A stretch of 64,000 nucleotides of DNA, taken from positions 186,001-250,000 of the forward strand of contig NZ_JBFAPP010000006.1 of assembly GCF_040676775.1 (NCBI RefSeq), read 5' to 3'. The stretch comes from Micromonospora_G sp040676775. GTDB taxonomy: Bacteria > Actinomycetota > Actinomycetes > Mycobacteriales > Micromonosporaceae. Positions 1 through 7,972 of the stretch are shown piece after piece. Position 1 is the stretch's first letter. Each line of letters starts with the position of its first letter. The position numbers and the translations under genes are program-made. The notes under the pieces are model-generated. The model was not told the DNA's origin, did not search any database, and worked only from the letters and a program-made list of their open reading frames with translations.

Positions 1-1260
1 GCGCCGGCCGCGACGCTGACCGACGGCCTCAAGGCGCCGGCGTACGTCTCGCGTGACCCGTTCCAGATGAAGGCGCTGCGGATCGGCAAGAAGCGGGACG
101 GCTCGAAGGTGGGTGTCTTCCTCTACTGCCAGGAGCACGCCCGCGAGTGGGTCACCCCGATCACCTGCGTGGAGACCGCAGAACGCCTGCTGCGCAACTA
201 CGCCACCAACGAACAGACCCGCAAGCTGGTCGACGGCCTGGACATCTTCATCCTGCCGGTGGCCAACCCGGACGGCGCGCACTACAGCTTCTACGACTTC
301 AACTCGCAGCGCCGGAACATGACCAACCACTGCACGGAGACCAACTCCGACCCGGGCCGGCGCAACTCGTGGGGCGTCGACCTGAACCGGAACTTCTCCG
401 TCGGTTCGGTGTTCGACGGTTACTCCGGTGCCTCGACCACCTGCACCGGCGACACGTTCGCCGGACCGGCCGAGTTGTCCGAGCCGGAGGCCCGCAACGA
501 GGTCTGGCTGACCAACCAGTTCCCGAACATCAAGTTCGCCATGAACACCCACTCGTACGGCGGGTACTTCATGTGGCCGCCGGGGGCGTACAAGACCGCC
601 GGCCGGGAACTGCTGCCGTCGCCGGACTTCGGCACCGAGAACTACTTCTGGGACGCCTCCACGCACGTACTCAGGGCGGTCCAGTCCTACCGGGGTACGG
701 CGGTGTGGCCGGGTCGTACCGGCCCGGTGCCGGACGTGCTGTACTCGGCGGCCGGTAACAGCGCCGACGAGCACTGGTTCAACCGGGGCATCATCGGCTG
801 GGACTTCGAGGTCGGTTCCGACATGTACGACCCGGCGACCGGCCGGTTCAACGCGGTCGGTTTCCAGCCGCCGTTCGCCGAGGGGCACGAGGAGGCGATG
901 GAGTTCGCCGCCGGGCAGATCGCCATCCTGGAGGTCGCCCAGGCGTACGCCGCGGACAAGACCGACCCGGTGTCGACGCTGACCGTACGGGACAAGGGCG
1001 TCGGCTCGAAGGTGTTCAGCTTCAAGATCGACGAGCCGGCGAACATCTACTACACCCTGGACGGCAGCCGGCCGACCCTGAACTCGACCCGGCTGACCTC
1101 GGCCGGAATGCGTGAGGGCGCGCAGGAGATCACGATCAACGCGAAGACCACGGTGAACTGGTTCGCCGTCGACATCGCGGGCAACATCGAGAACAACTAC
1201 CAGCCCACCGGCACCCGCAACAACTACAAGACCCAGACGCTCTACGTACCGAAGCAGTAG
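1..1260 (+). CDS. Zinc carboxypeptidase, M14 family (3' part; start lies outside the window)
   Basis: This is an exported-type metallocarboxypeptidase that would remove C-terminal residues from peptides. The reading frame is open from base 1, so the N-terminus, including any signal peptide, is missing. Counting from the ATG at 67, the zinc motif HxxE is His24/Glu27 (EHAREW). Substrate-binding NPDG and DLNRNF follow. The third zinc ligand is the His of NTHSYGG, and the catalytic Glu lies in WDFEVGSD. After the catalytic domain, roughly the last 90 residues (YYTLDGSRPT) look like a chitobiase/HEX C-terminal beta domain, as is common on secreted actinobacterial M14 enzymes. A strong hairpin follows the stop. 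The family is certain; the substrate is unknown. Confidence 0.93.
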   Translation, partial: APAATLTDGLKAPAYVSRDPFQMKALRIGKKRDGSKVGVFLYCQEHAREWVTPITCVETAERLLRNYATNEQTRKLVDGLDIFILPVANPDGAHYSFYDFNSQRRNMTNHCTETNSDPGRRNSWGVDLNRNFSVGSVFDGYSGASTTCTGDTFAGPAELSEPEARNEVWLTNQFPNIKFAMNTHSYGGYFMWPPGAYKTAGRELLPSPDFGTENYFWDASTHVLRAVQSYRGTAVWPGRTGPVPDVLYSAAGNSADEHWFNRGIIGWDFEVGSDMYDPATGRFNAVGFQPPFAEGHEEAMEFAAGQIAILEVAQAYAADKTDPVSTLTVRDKGVGSKVFSFKIDEPANIYYTLDGSRPTLNSTRLTSAGMREGAQEITINAKTTVNWFAVDIAGNIENNYQPTGTRNNYKTQTLYVPKQ

Positions 1261-1279
1261 CCCCACCGGGTGGTACGCG

Positions 1280-1309
1280 GTGGCCGCCGACCCTCGGGTC
1301 GGCGGCCAC
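1280..1309. terminator. Bidirectional terminator hairpin
   Basis: Perfect 14-bp arms (GTGGCCGCCGACCC at 1280-1293 and its complement at 1296-1309) lie between the convergent M14 peptidase and HD-domain genes. There is no T-tract, which is usual in high-GC actinobacteria. It probably serves both strands. Confidence 0.8.
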
Positions 1310-1327
1310 GTCGCGTCGCGGCGGGCG

Positions 1328-2062
1328 TCAGGCGCTCGGTGCCGGTTGGTCGAGGATCGCGCTGAAGCGTTCCTCGGCCAGGTCGAGCTGTTGGAAGATG
1401 TGCTGCTTCACCCGGTGCGACAGTGGCGTGTCCGGGCGGCCGATCAGCTCCCGGAACACCGGCACCAGCGGGCGGTATTTGGTGGCCGACGAGGCCACCT
1501 TCGGTCCCACCGTGTGGATCACGCCGACGCCGTTGTCGGTGAAGTCCGACACCTTGATCACCCGTGCCCACGGCTCCCGGTCCAGGCTGGCCGCGACGTG
1601 CTCGCGGTACTGGACGTACCGGTCCCGGTCCGGGCTGAACGCGGGGTTGGTGACCGCGGCGACCAGGCAGGCCACCCGGTCACCGAACCGCCGGGCCAAC
1701 TCGGCCAGGGCGGCCGCGGTCGGGTCGCCGGCCGCGTCGATGCGGGCGCCGGCCAGTTCCGCCGGGTGGTCCTCCACCGAGTCGTGCAGCAGCCCGGCGA
1801 CGACCACGTCCACGTCGTCCACGTCGTAGTGGTGCAGCAGCCGGATGCTCACCCGCAGCAGGTGGTTCAGGTACGGCTCGCGGACCCGGCGGTCGTCGCG
1901 GTGCAGTTCGCTGGCGAGGTCGAGGGCGGTGGTCAGCCGATCTCGGTCGGCCGGGTCGAATCGTTGGATCTCCAGCCGGAACCTCTCCCGGAGGCCGGCC
2001 TCACCGTGGATCTCGGTGATCGCGTGCATCGGCATGCTGGCGAGGTACGCGGGAAACTCCAT
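1328..2062 (-). CDS. HD-domain phosphohydrolase resembling the RelA/SpoT hydrolase domain
   Basis: The 244-residue protein carries the metal-binding set of RelA/SpoT-type (p)ppGpp hydrolases: His67, His93-Asp94 within HDSVED (93-98, matching the HDxxED of RelA hydrolases) and Asp173 in KVSDFTDN. There is no synthetase, TGS or ACT domain, so it resembles a stand-alone alarmone-hydrolase or nucleotidase-like HD protein. The ATG at 2062 was chosen because an upstream extension would run into trpF. The gene starts 29 bp after the trpF stop and is probably co-transcribed with it. The substrate cannot be read from sequence; other nucleoside phosphates are possible. Confidence 0.85.
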   Translation of the reverse strand: MEFPAYLASMPMHAITEIHGEAGLRERFRLEIQRFDPADRDRLTTALDLASELHRDDRRVREPYLNHLLRVSIRLLHHYDVDDVDVVVAGLLHDSVEDHPAELAGARIDAAGDPTAAALAELARRFGDRVACLVAAVTNPAFSPDRDRYVQYREHVAASLDREPWARVIKVSDFTDNGVGVIHTVGPKVASSATKYRPLVPVFRELIGRPDTPLSHRVKQHIFQQLDLAEERFSAILDQPAPSA

Positions 2063-2091
2063 GCCGCTACTTATATCGGATCCCGGCAAGA

Positions 2092-2703
2092 TCAGCTTTG
2101 CTCGACACGGGCCCGGGTGGCCGCCAGGAACTCCCGGATCAGCGCCGGGTCCTTCACGCCACGGCTCACCTCGACGCCGCTGGAGACGTCGACACCCCAC
2201 GGCCGCAGCGTCTCGATCGCGGCGGCGACGTTGCCGGGGTGCAGGCCACCGGCAAGCAACCAGTGCCCGTCCGGTACGTCACGGTCGAGGGTGTCCCAGT
2301 CCCAGGCGGCACCGGAACCGGGCTGCGGCGAGTCCACGATCAGCAGGTCCTCGCCGAGCGCGCCGCAGCGCAGGCCGGCCGGACCGCCGGGGGAGGTGGC
2401 CCGGACCAGCGGCAGGCCGAGGTCCCGCAGCGCCGCGTAGTGGCTGGCCGGCTCGTCGCCGTGCAGTTGGATCGCCCGTACCCCGGACTCGGCCACCGCG
2501 GCCCGGACCGCCTCGACCGGTTCGCCCCGGAACACCCCGACGGTCAGTACGCCCGCCGGCACCGGCCGCGCCAGTTCGGCCGCCTGTGCCGGGGTCACCT
2601 GTCGGGGGCTCGCGGTGAGGACGAAGCCCACCGCGTCCGCGCCGGCCAGGACCGCGGCTTCGACGTCCCGCTCGGTGCGTAGCCCGCAGACCTTGACGAA
2701 CAT
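2092..2703 (-). CDS. trpF: Phosphoribosylanthranilate isomerase
   Basis: TrpF catalyses the Amadori rearrangement of phosphoribosylanthranilate to CdRP in tryptophan synthesis, in the cytoplasm. The 203-residue length is normal for the family. The general base Cys6 lies in KVCGLR and the general acid Asp124 in LIVDS. The phosphate-binding loops AGGLHP and DVSSGVE are intact. The ATG at 2703 is preceded by a GGAGGGG ribosome-binding site, so the longer upstream frame is rejected. No other trp gene lies nearby, so it is a scattered copy as in many actinobacteria. The HD-domain gene follows by 29 bp. Confidence 0.95.
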   Translation of the reverse strand: MFVKVCGLRTERDVEAAVLAGADAVGFVLTASPRQVTPAQAAELARPVPAGVLTVGVFRGEPVEAVRAAVAESGVRAIQLHGDEPASHYAALRDLGLPLVRATSPGGPAGLRCGALGEDLLIVDSPQPGSGAAWDWDTLDRDVPDGHWLLAGGLHPGNVAAAIETLRPWGVDVSSGVEVSRGVKDPALIREFLAATRARVEQS

Positions 2704-3007
2704 CCGATCCCGCCCCTCCACATCCGGCCAGTGCTGCGGCGCCATTCTCGCGGGCGGGGCCGCAGTGCCTCGCCCCGGGATCGACGTCCGGCGTGTCGTG
2801 GCGTCCCACGCGGCGGGTCGTACACCGTAGGGGTGAGGTGAAAGTCGTACATCTTCCGCTTTATCCGAAAAATGCTCAACTGTAGCTGCAAGTGCCTTCG
2901 GACTGTGTCCATCGCGACATCCGAGCCTGCCATGCAACTTCCCGCCGCCTCGGTCACGTCATCGTCCTGCGCTGACCGAGGGGTCAGCGGCGCGATAGGG
3001 GAGATCG
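2704..3007. other. Divergent intergenic region between trpF and the beta-lactamase-like gene
   Basis: No coding frame is supported here. The middle part (about 2840-2900) is unusually AT-rich for this genome and probably carries the divergent promoters. It contains GTCGTACATC at 2844-2853, a decamer also present at 22591-22600. An inverted repeat sits close to the rightward gene (see 2970-2989). Confidence 0.5.
2970..2989. promoter_or_regulatory. Inverted repeat upstream of the beta-lactamase-like gene
   Basis: CGCTGACC and GGTCAGCG arms (8 bp, perfect) are separated by GAGG and end 18 bp before the ATG at 3008. It may be an operator or a 5'-leader hairpin close to the ribosome-binding site. 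Nothing shows which factor would bind. Confidence 0.4.
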
Positions 3008-3931
3008 ATGGAAGCTGGAACAAACCGGGCACGGCGCGGCGGCCTGTCGCGCCGACAGGCGATCACTTCGGCCGCGCTCGCCGCCGCCGGTCTGGGAGCG
3101 CTCGGCACCGGGTTGGTCCTGCGCCTCCCGCAGGCCGCCGGTCAGGCCGGGCCGGGCGCGAACACCCCCAGCCCGACCCCGAGCCCCACCCCGGACCTGT
3201 TCGCCGAGGCGCAGACCCGGATCGAGGCGTACGTCGCCGGGTTGGGCGAACGGATCACGCTGGCCGTACGCGACCAGGTGACCGGCACCGAGCTGACCGT
3301 CGGCACCCGCGCGTTCCAGACCGCCAGCATCGTCAAGGTCGACATCCTCGCCGCGCTGCTGCTGCGCGCCCAGGCGAAGGGCGAGCAGCTCACCGCCACC
3401 GACCGGCAGCGGGCCCGTCCGATGATCGTGATCAGCGACAACGACGCCGCGTCCGCGCTCTACCAGAAGATCGGCAAGGTCGCCGGCCTCACCGCCGCCA
3501 ACCAGACGCTCGGCCTGAGTGAGACCACGCCCAACGTGCACTGGGGCATGACCAAGACCACCGCAGCCGACCAGGTACGCCTGCTCACCGCGATCACCGC
3601 CGCCGACAGCCCGCTCGCACCGGCCAGCCGTGCGCTGATCCTCGACCTGATGAGCCAGGTCGACAAGACCCAGCGGTGGGGGGTTCCCGCCGCGGCCACC
3701 ACGCAGACCACCGGGACCTACGTGAAGAACGGCTGGGTGCCGGACGACGCGAACGGCAACCGCTGGGAGGTAAACAGCATCGGCCGACTGGTCGAGCCCG
3801 GACACGACTGGCTGGTCGCCGTGCTCTCCGACAACCACGTGAAGCTGCAGGACGGGACCACGATGGTGGAGAAGGCGGTCAAGTACGCCCTCGGCGAACT
3901 GCGCGAACTACCGGCCGTCACGATTCCCTGA
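3008..3931 (+). CDS. Exported serine hydrolase of the class A beta-lactamase fold
   Basis: The 307-residue protein has a twin-arginine-type leader (LSRRQ followed by an Ala/Leu-rich stretch, residues 13-40). A Pro/Thr/Ser linker (about 51-63) joins it to a catalytic domain. The active-site motifs are Ser107-x-x-Lys110 (SIVK), Ser143-Asp-Asn145 (SDN), and Lys240-Asn-Gly where penicillinases have KTG. These place it in the beta-lactamase/D-Ala-D-Ala carboxypeptidase superfamily. The altered third box makes true resistance activity uncertain, and a cell-wall role is equally possible. GGGGAGA precedes the ATG. The stop overlaps the convergent benE-like gene by 14 bp, leaving no room for a separate terminator. 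Confidence 0.88.
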   Translation: MEAGTNRARRGGLSRRQAITSAALAAAGLGALGTGLVLRLPQAAGQAGPGANTPSPTPSPTPDLFAEAQTRIEAYVAGLGERITLAVRDQVTGTELTVGTRAFQTASIVKVDILAALLLRAQAKGEQLTATDRQRARPMIVISDNDAASALYQKIGKVAGLTAANQTLGLSETTPNVHWGMTKTTAADQVRLLTAITAADSPLAPASRALILDLMSQVDKTQRWGVPAAATTQTTGTYVKNGWVPDDANGNRWEVNSIGRLVEPGHDWLVAVLSDNHVKLQDGTTMVEKAVKYALGELRELPAVTIP

Positions 3932-5264
3932 CCCCCTGCCGGGGCAGCAGGCCGCCGGGGCTGGTCGCGGGGTCCGTCGTCGTCGCCGGGTCGGCCGGGT
4001 CCGTCGTCTGTGCCTTCGCCGGGTCAGCCGGGTCCTTCGCCGGGTCAGCCGGGTCCTTCGCCGGGTCAGCCGGGTCCTTCGCCGGGTTGGCCGGGTCCGT
4101 CGTCGGTGCCTTGGCCGGGCGGCGGTGCAGCAGGGCGAAGAGGCCACCGGCGAGCAGGCCCCAAAATGCGGCGCCCAGGCCGAGCACGGTGATCCCGGAG
4201 GCGGTCACCAGGAAGGTCACCACGGCGGCCGGGCGTCCGTCGGGATCGGCGACCGCCGCCGCGATCGCCGCGCCGAGCGCGCCGAGCAGGGCCAGCCCGG
4301 CGACCGCCTCGACCAGCACCGGCGGGGAGAGCAACACCAGCGCCGTGGCCAACCCGGACCCGAGCCCGAGTACGAGCTGTCCGGACCCGGCGGTGACCGA
4401 GGCGATCCACCGCCGACGCGGGTCCGGGTGTGCGTCCGGTCCCGCGGCCAGGGCGGCGGTGATCGCCGCGAGGTTGACCGCGTGCCCGCCCAGCGGTGCG
4501 GCGAGGGTGCTGGCCAGCCCGGTACCGACCAGGACCGTACGCAGGGGCGGCCGGTAACCGAAGCCGGCCAGCACCGCCATTCCGGGCACGTTCTGGCTGG
4601 CCATGGTGACCAGGAACAGCGGCAGGGCCAGGCTGACCGTCGCCGCCCAGGTCCACGTGGGTGTGGTGAACACGATGGTGGGGCGCAGGTCCGCGCCGGC
4701 CAGCCCACCGGCCGGTGCGGTCCACACGATCGCGACCACGGCCACCGCGAGTGCCGCCGGTACGGCCCACTGCCGGGCGTACCGGCTGAGTACGGCCCAG
4801 GTGACGACGACCGGCGCCGCCATCATCGGCACCTCGACCAGGGCGCGTACCGGGGCGATGCAGAGGTCGAAGAGCACCCCGGCCAGCATCGCGCTGGCCA
4901 CCGGCACGGGGATGGCGGCGACCGCCCGGCCCAGCACCGGAATCAGGCCCGCCGCGGTGATGAGCAGACCGCAGAGGACGAACGCGCCGACCGCCGCGGC
5001 GAACCCGCCCGGTACGGGACCGGTGGAGACCAGCAGGGCGGCTCCCGGGGTGGACCAGGCGATGCTGATCGGGATCCGGTGCCGTACCCCGAGCCAGATC
5101 GCGACCAGGCCCATGGCGAGGCAGAGGGCGAGCAGGCCGGAGGCGGCCTGGCGTTCGTCGGCGCCGACCGCCCGGAGGGCGGCGAGGATCAGCGCGAAGG
5201 TGCTGGCGAAGCCCACCACTGCGGTCAACACACCGGCCAGGACGGGTTGGAGCAGGCGATTCAT
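3918..5264 (-). CDS. BenE-family benzoate/H+ symporter-like membrane protein
   Basis: The 448-residue inner-membrane protein has about twelve hydrophobic segments and the family pattern of the BenE transporters (for example the stretches around SIAWSTPGAALL and ASQNVPGMAVLAGFGY). It probably takes up an aromatic acid by proton symport; the substrate is inferred from the family only. The ATG at 5264 has a GGGAGG site seven bases upstream. A hydrophilic C-terminal tail of DPADPAK heptads is encoded by 21-bp repeats and is not part of the transporter fold. It is divergent from an XRE-cupin regulator across a perfect palindrome, which suggests direct control. Confidence 0.88.
   Translation of the reverse strand: MNRLLQPVLAGVLTAVVGFASTFALILAALRAVGADERQAASGLLALCLAMGLVAIWLGVRHRIPISIAWSTPGAALLVSTGPVPGGFAAAVGAFVLCGLLITAAGLIPVLGRAVAAIPVPVASAMLAGVLFDLCIAPVRALVEVPMMAAPVVVTWAVLSRYARQWAVPAALAVAVVAIVWTAPAGGLAGADLRPTIVFTTPTWTWAATVSLALPLFLVTMASQNVPGMAVLAGFGYRPPLRTVLVGTGLASTLAAPLGGHAVNLAAITAALAAGPDAHPDPRRRWIASVTAGSGQLVLGLGSGLATALVLLSPPVLVEAVAGLALLGALGAAIAAAVADPDGRPAAVVTFLVTASGITVLGLGAAFWGLLAGGLFALLHRRPAKAPTTDPANPAKDPADPAKDPADPAKDPADPAKAQTTDPADPATTTDPATSPGGLLPRQGVRES
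4018..4098. repeat. 21-bp tandem repeat inside the benE-like gene
   Basis: Three identical 21-bp units (4018-4038, 4039-4059, 4060-4080) and a diverged partial fourth encode DPADPAK heptads in the cytoplasmic or periplasmic tail of the transporter. Unit length is a multiple of three, so copy-number change would keep the frame. Confidence 0.9.
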
Positions 5265-5345
5265 CGGTGCCTCCCACCGTCGATCTCGATGCTGCCGGTG
5301 CGCTTCGGCGTCACGTCGGCGTCGCGTCACCCACAGCCCTCACCG

Positions 5346-5365
5346 GCGTTCCGTAAACGGAACGC
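5346..5365. promoter_or_regulatory. Palindromic operator between the benE-like gene and the XRE-cupin gene
   Basis: GCGTTCCGTAAACGGAACGC is a perfect inverted repeat with 9-bp arms around a central AA. It lies 24 bp before the XRE-cupin ATG and 82 bp before the transporter ATG. It is the obvious binding site for the XRE-cupin protein, giving autoregulation plus transporter control. This is inference from symmetry and position. Confidence 0.75.
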
Positions 5366-5388
5366 TCGGGGATCTGGAGAATAGCGCC

Positions 5389-5958
5389 ATGGACTCAACC
5401 GTGGTGGAGCCGGGCGGTGCCAGCGTGGGACGCCGGCTGCGCGAACTCCGCGAGGCGCAGGGCCTGTCGCTGTCCGCCCTGGCCCGCCAGGCCGGCATCG
5501 GCAAGGCGACGCTCTCCGGGCTCGAGGCCGGCACCCGCAACCCGACCCTGGAGACGCTCTACGCGGTGACCGCGCAGCTCGGCGTACCCCTGGCGGCGGT
5601 GCTCGCCGACAAGGCGGGCCCCGAGGGCGGGTCACCGCCGGTCGTACGCGGGCGGGCGGTGGTCGCCACCCTGCTCGAGGTGTTCGAGGAGGCGTCGGTC
5701 ACGTACGAGCTGTTCCGGTTGCGGGTCCTGCCCGGCCCGGCGCAGACCTCGCCCGCGCACCACGACGGCGTGACCGAGCACATCACCGTCTTCGCGGGCG
5801 TACTGCGCGCGGGACCGTTGGACGCGCCGCTGGTCGCCGGCCCCGGTGAACACATCTCGTGGCGGTCCGACGTGCCGCACGGCTTCGCCGCCGCCGGCCC
5901 GGACGAGGTGCAGGCCAGTCTGCTGATCCGCTATCCGCGCCGACCCGGACCGTCCTGA
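5389..5958 (+). CDS. XRE-family transcriptional regulator with C-terminal cupin sensor domain
   Basis: The 189-residue protein has a helix-turn-helix at about residues 14-66 (RRLRELREAQGLSLSALARQAGIG, read as two helices) and a cupin-2 barrel at about 95-185. Such proteins bind a small ligand in the cupin and control adjacent transporter or catabolic genes. The ATG at 5389 is preceded by GGAGA; upstream in-frame starts are shadows of the opposite-strand transporter gene. The 20-bp palindrome just upstream and the divergent BenE-like gene suggest it regulates aromatic-acid uptake. The ligand is not visible from sequence. Confidence 0.9.
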   Translation: MDSTVVEPGGASVGRRLRELREAQGLSLSALARQAGIGKATLSGLEAGTRNPTLETLYAVTAQLGVPLAAVLADKAGPEGGSPPVVRGRAVVATLLEVFEEASVTYELFRLRVLPGPAQTSPAHHDGVTEHITVFAGVLRAGPLDAPLVAGPGEHISWRSDVPHGFAAAGPDEVQASLLIRYPRRPGPS

Positions 5959-6035
5959 CCGGGTCCGGGCCCGGGCCCGCGTAGAGTTCCGGGGTCATCG
6001 GTGAAAAATTCCAAGGTACGGAGCGGTAGCGCGGC

Positions 6036-7502
6036 ATGACGGTAAGTGAGCAGAGTGGGGTCGGTGTGGCACCGGCGGGGATCGATCCGACGGATCTGGA
6101 GACCTGCCTACGTGTGCTCGCCGAGGTGGACACCCTGCCGGTGGACCATCCGGACGCGCTGCGGGTGCGGCTGGCCACCGCGCGGGTCTTCAAGAGCGTG
6201 AAGGAACGCCGCCGCAAGGAGCGCCAACTCGCGGTCACCGAGGCCGACCGGGCGGTCACGGCCGCTACCGCCACCGGGGCACCCGGACGCATCGACGACG
6301 AGACCAAGGGCCTGCCGCTGGTGTCGGCGACCACGGACGCGCCGCTGGCCGGGACCCTGCGCCGGCCCAGGGCCTGTTACATCTGCAAGGAGCGCTACCG
6401 CGAGGTGGACGCGTTCTACCACCAGCTCTGCCCGCCGTGCGCGGCGACGAACCGGAGTCGGCGCGACGCGCGTACCGACCTGACCGGGCGGCGGGCGCTG
6501 CTCACCGGCGGCCGGGCCAAGATCGGCATGTACATCGCGCTGCGGCTGCTCCGCGACGGAGCCCACACCACCATCACCACCCGGTTCCCGAACGACGCGG
6601 TCCGCCGGTTCTCCGCCATGCCGGACAGCGACCAGTGGCTGCACCGGCTCCGGATCGTCGGGATCGACCTGCGGGACCCCGCGCAGGTGGTCGCGCTGGC
6701 CGACTCTGTCACCGCCCAGGGCACGCTGGACATCCTGATCAACAACGCGGCGCAGACCGTACGCCGCTCGCCCGGCTCGTACGCGCACCTGGTCGCCGCC
6801 GAGTCGGCGCCGCTGCCGTCCGGCCCGCTGCCGGAACTGGTCACCTTCGGCCACCACGGCATCGGCACGGCAGCGCTCACCGCCGCGCTGCCGCAGCAGC
6901 GACACTCGCTCGCCCCGCACGAGCTGACCGCGCTCGCACTGACCAGCGGTTCCGCCTCGCTGGACCGGGTCGCCGCCTCGACCGCGATCGACGCGGGCGG
7001 CCTCGCCCCGGACCTGGACGCGGAGAACAGCTGGTCCCGGCGGGTGCACGAGGTCGACCCGGTCGAGCTGCTCGAGGTGCAGCTCTGCAACGTGACGGCG
7101 CCGTTCGTGCTGGTCAGCCGGCTGCGCCCGGTGATGGCCGCAGCACCCGCGCGGCGCAAGTACGTGGTGAACGTGTCGGCGATGGAGGGGCAGTTCGGTC
7201 GCGGCTACAAGGGCGCCGGCCACCCGCACACCAACATGGCCAAGGCCGCGTTGAACATGTTGACCCGTACCAGCGCGGCCGACATGCTCGCCGACGGGAT
7301 CCTGATGACCAGCGTGGACACCGGCTGGATCACCGACGAACGCCCTCACCCGGTCAAGGCCCGCCTGCACGACGAGGGCTTCCACGCACCGCTCGACCTG
7401 GTCGACGGCGCCGCCCGGGTCTACGACCCGATCGTCCGCGGAGAACTGGGCGAAGACCTCCACGGCTGCTTCCTCAAGGACTACACCCCCTCACCCTGGT
7501 AA
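6036..7502 (+). CDS. Short-chain dehydrogenase-like protein with N-terminal C4 zinc-ribbon
   Basis: The 488-residue protein has a predicted helical N-terminus, a four-cysteine zinc-ribbon-like site (Cys114, Cys117, Cys132, Cys135) and then a Rossmann SDR domain from about 150. TGGRAKIG (157-164) is the cofactor loop and NNAAQ (236-240) the core motif. Ser381 is the expected catalytic serine. In place of YxxxK the sequence reads PHTNMAK, so Lys403 is kept but the tyrosine is Thr399. The same HTNMAK wording occurs in related proteins as I recall them, so this is a family trait and not a sequence error. The oxidoreductase function is therefore uncertain. A long terminator follows. Confidence 0.85.
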   Translation: MTVSEQSGVGVAPAGIDPTDLETCLRVLAEVDTLPVDHPDALRVRLATARVFKSVKERRRKERQLAVTEADRAVTAATATGAPGRIDDETKGLPLVSATTDAPLAGTLRRPRACYICKERYREVDAFYHQLCPPCAATNRSRRDARTDLTGRRALLTGGRAKIGMYIALRLLRDGAHTTITTRFPNDAVRRFSAMPDSDQWLHRLRIVGIDLRDPAQVVALADSVTAQGTLDILINNAAQTVRRSPGSYAHLVAAESAPLPSGPLPELVTFGHHGIGTAALTAALPQQRHSLAPHELTALALTSGSASLDRVAASTAIDAGGLAPDLDAENSWSRRVHEVDPVELLEVQLCNVTAPFVLVSRLRPVMAAAPARRKYVVNVSAMEGQFGRGYKGAGHPHTNMAKAALNMLTRTSAADMLADGILMTSVDTGWITDERPHPVKARLHDEGFHAPLDLVDGAARVYDPIVRGELGEDLHGCFLKDYTPSPW

Positions 7503-7527
7503 CCCCCCCCCGCATCCCACCATCGCG

Positions 7528-7585
7528 CTGATGTAGAGAAAGAGTGGCTACCCGTCGTGGGATAGCCACTCTTTCTCTACATCAG
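7528..7585. terminator. Strong bidirectional terminator, 23-bp perfect arms
   Basis: Arms at 7528-7550 and 7563-7585 are perfectly complementary over 23 bp, starting CTGATGTAGAG, with a 12-nt loop that can pair further (CCC/GGG). It separates the convergent SDR gene and the small DUF gene. It is clearly less GC-rich than the surroundings. Confidence 0.9.
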
Positions 7586-7626
7586 GGTTGCTACGAGCGA
7601 GTGAGCGAGCGAGTGGGGGTGGGGAG

Positions 7627-7878
7627 TTAGGGGAGGGGGCGCTTGAGGTGGTAGCGGTGCACCTCGAATGTGCTCTCCTGGTTGTTGATGTCCTCGGCCG
7701 CCGAGACCAGCTCCCACCCCTGCGCGCCGACCCGGTTCAGGTGCGAGATCGCGGTGTCGCCGAAGGCGGACACGTCCTGTCTGGAGCCGTCCGGGCCGTA
7801 CCAGATGTAGGTCAGATCCAACCTCCGGCCCTCGCCCACCCGACGCCGGACCAGCAACGCGTACTCCCATTTGACCAT
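7627..7878 (-). CDS. Small DUF4177-like protein
   Basis: The 83-residue soluble protein begins MVKWEYALL and contains LNRVGAQGWELVSA and ends HRYHLKRPL. This is the pattern of DUF4177 and related small proteins, whose function is unknown. The start at 7878 fits the conserved KWEY beginning; a longer frame to 7986 would overlap the neighbouring membrane-protein gene. It ends against the strong hairpin at 7528-7585. Confidence 0.75.
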   Translation of the reverse strand: MVKWEYALLVRRRVGEGRRLDLTYIWYGPDGSRQDVSAFGDTAISHLNRVGAQGWELVSAAEDINNQESTFEVHRYHLKRPLP

Positions 7879-7972
7879 CCGTCCATTATGGCCGGTATCC
7901 GACGGGTGATCGCCAGCCCCATGCTCGCACGGTCGGGCCTCCGACATTCTATTTCCGATGTATCCGTGTTTA

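Noticed and set aside
2704..2937. N-terminal extension of trpF to 2937
   Set aside because: The ATG at 2703 has a strong ribosome-binding site and matches the family start. The extension shows no similarity.
4018..4098. Possible CRISPR-like repeats
   Set aside because: The units are contiguous 21-bp tandem repeats without spacers and are translated in frame.
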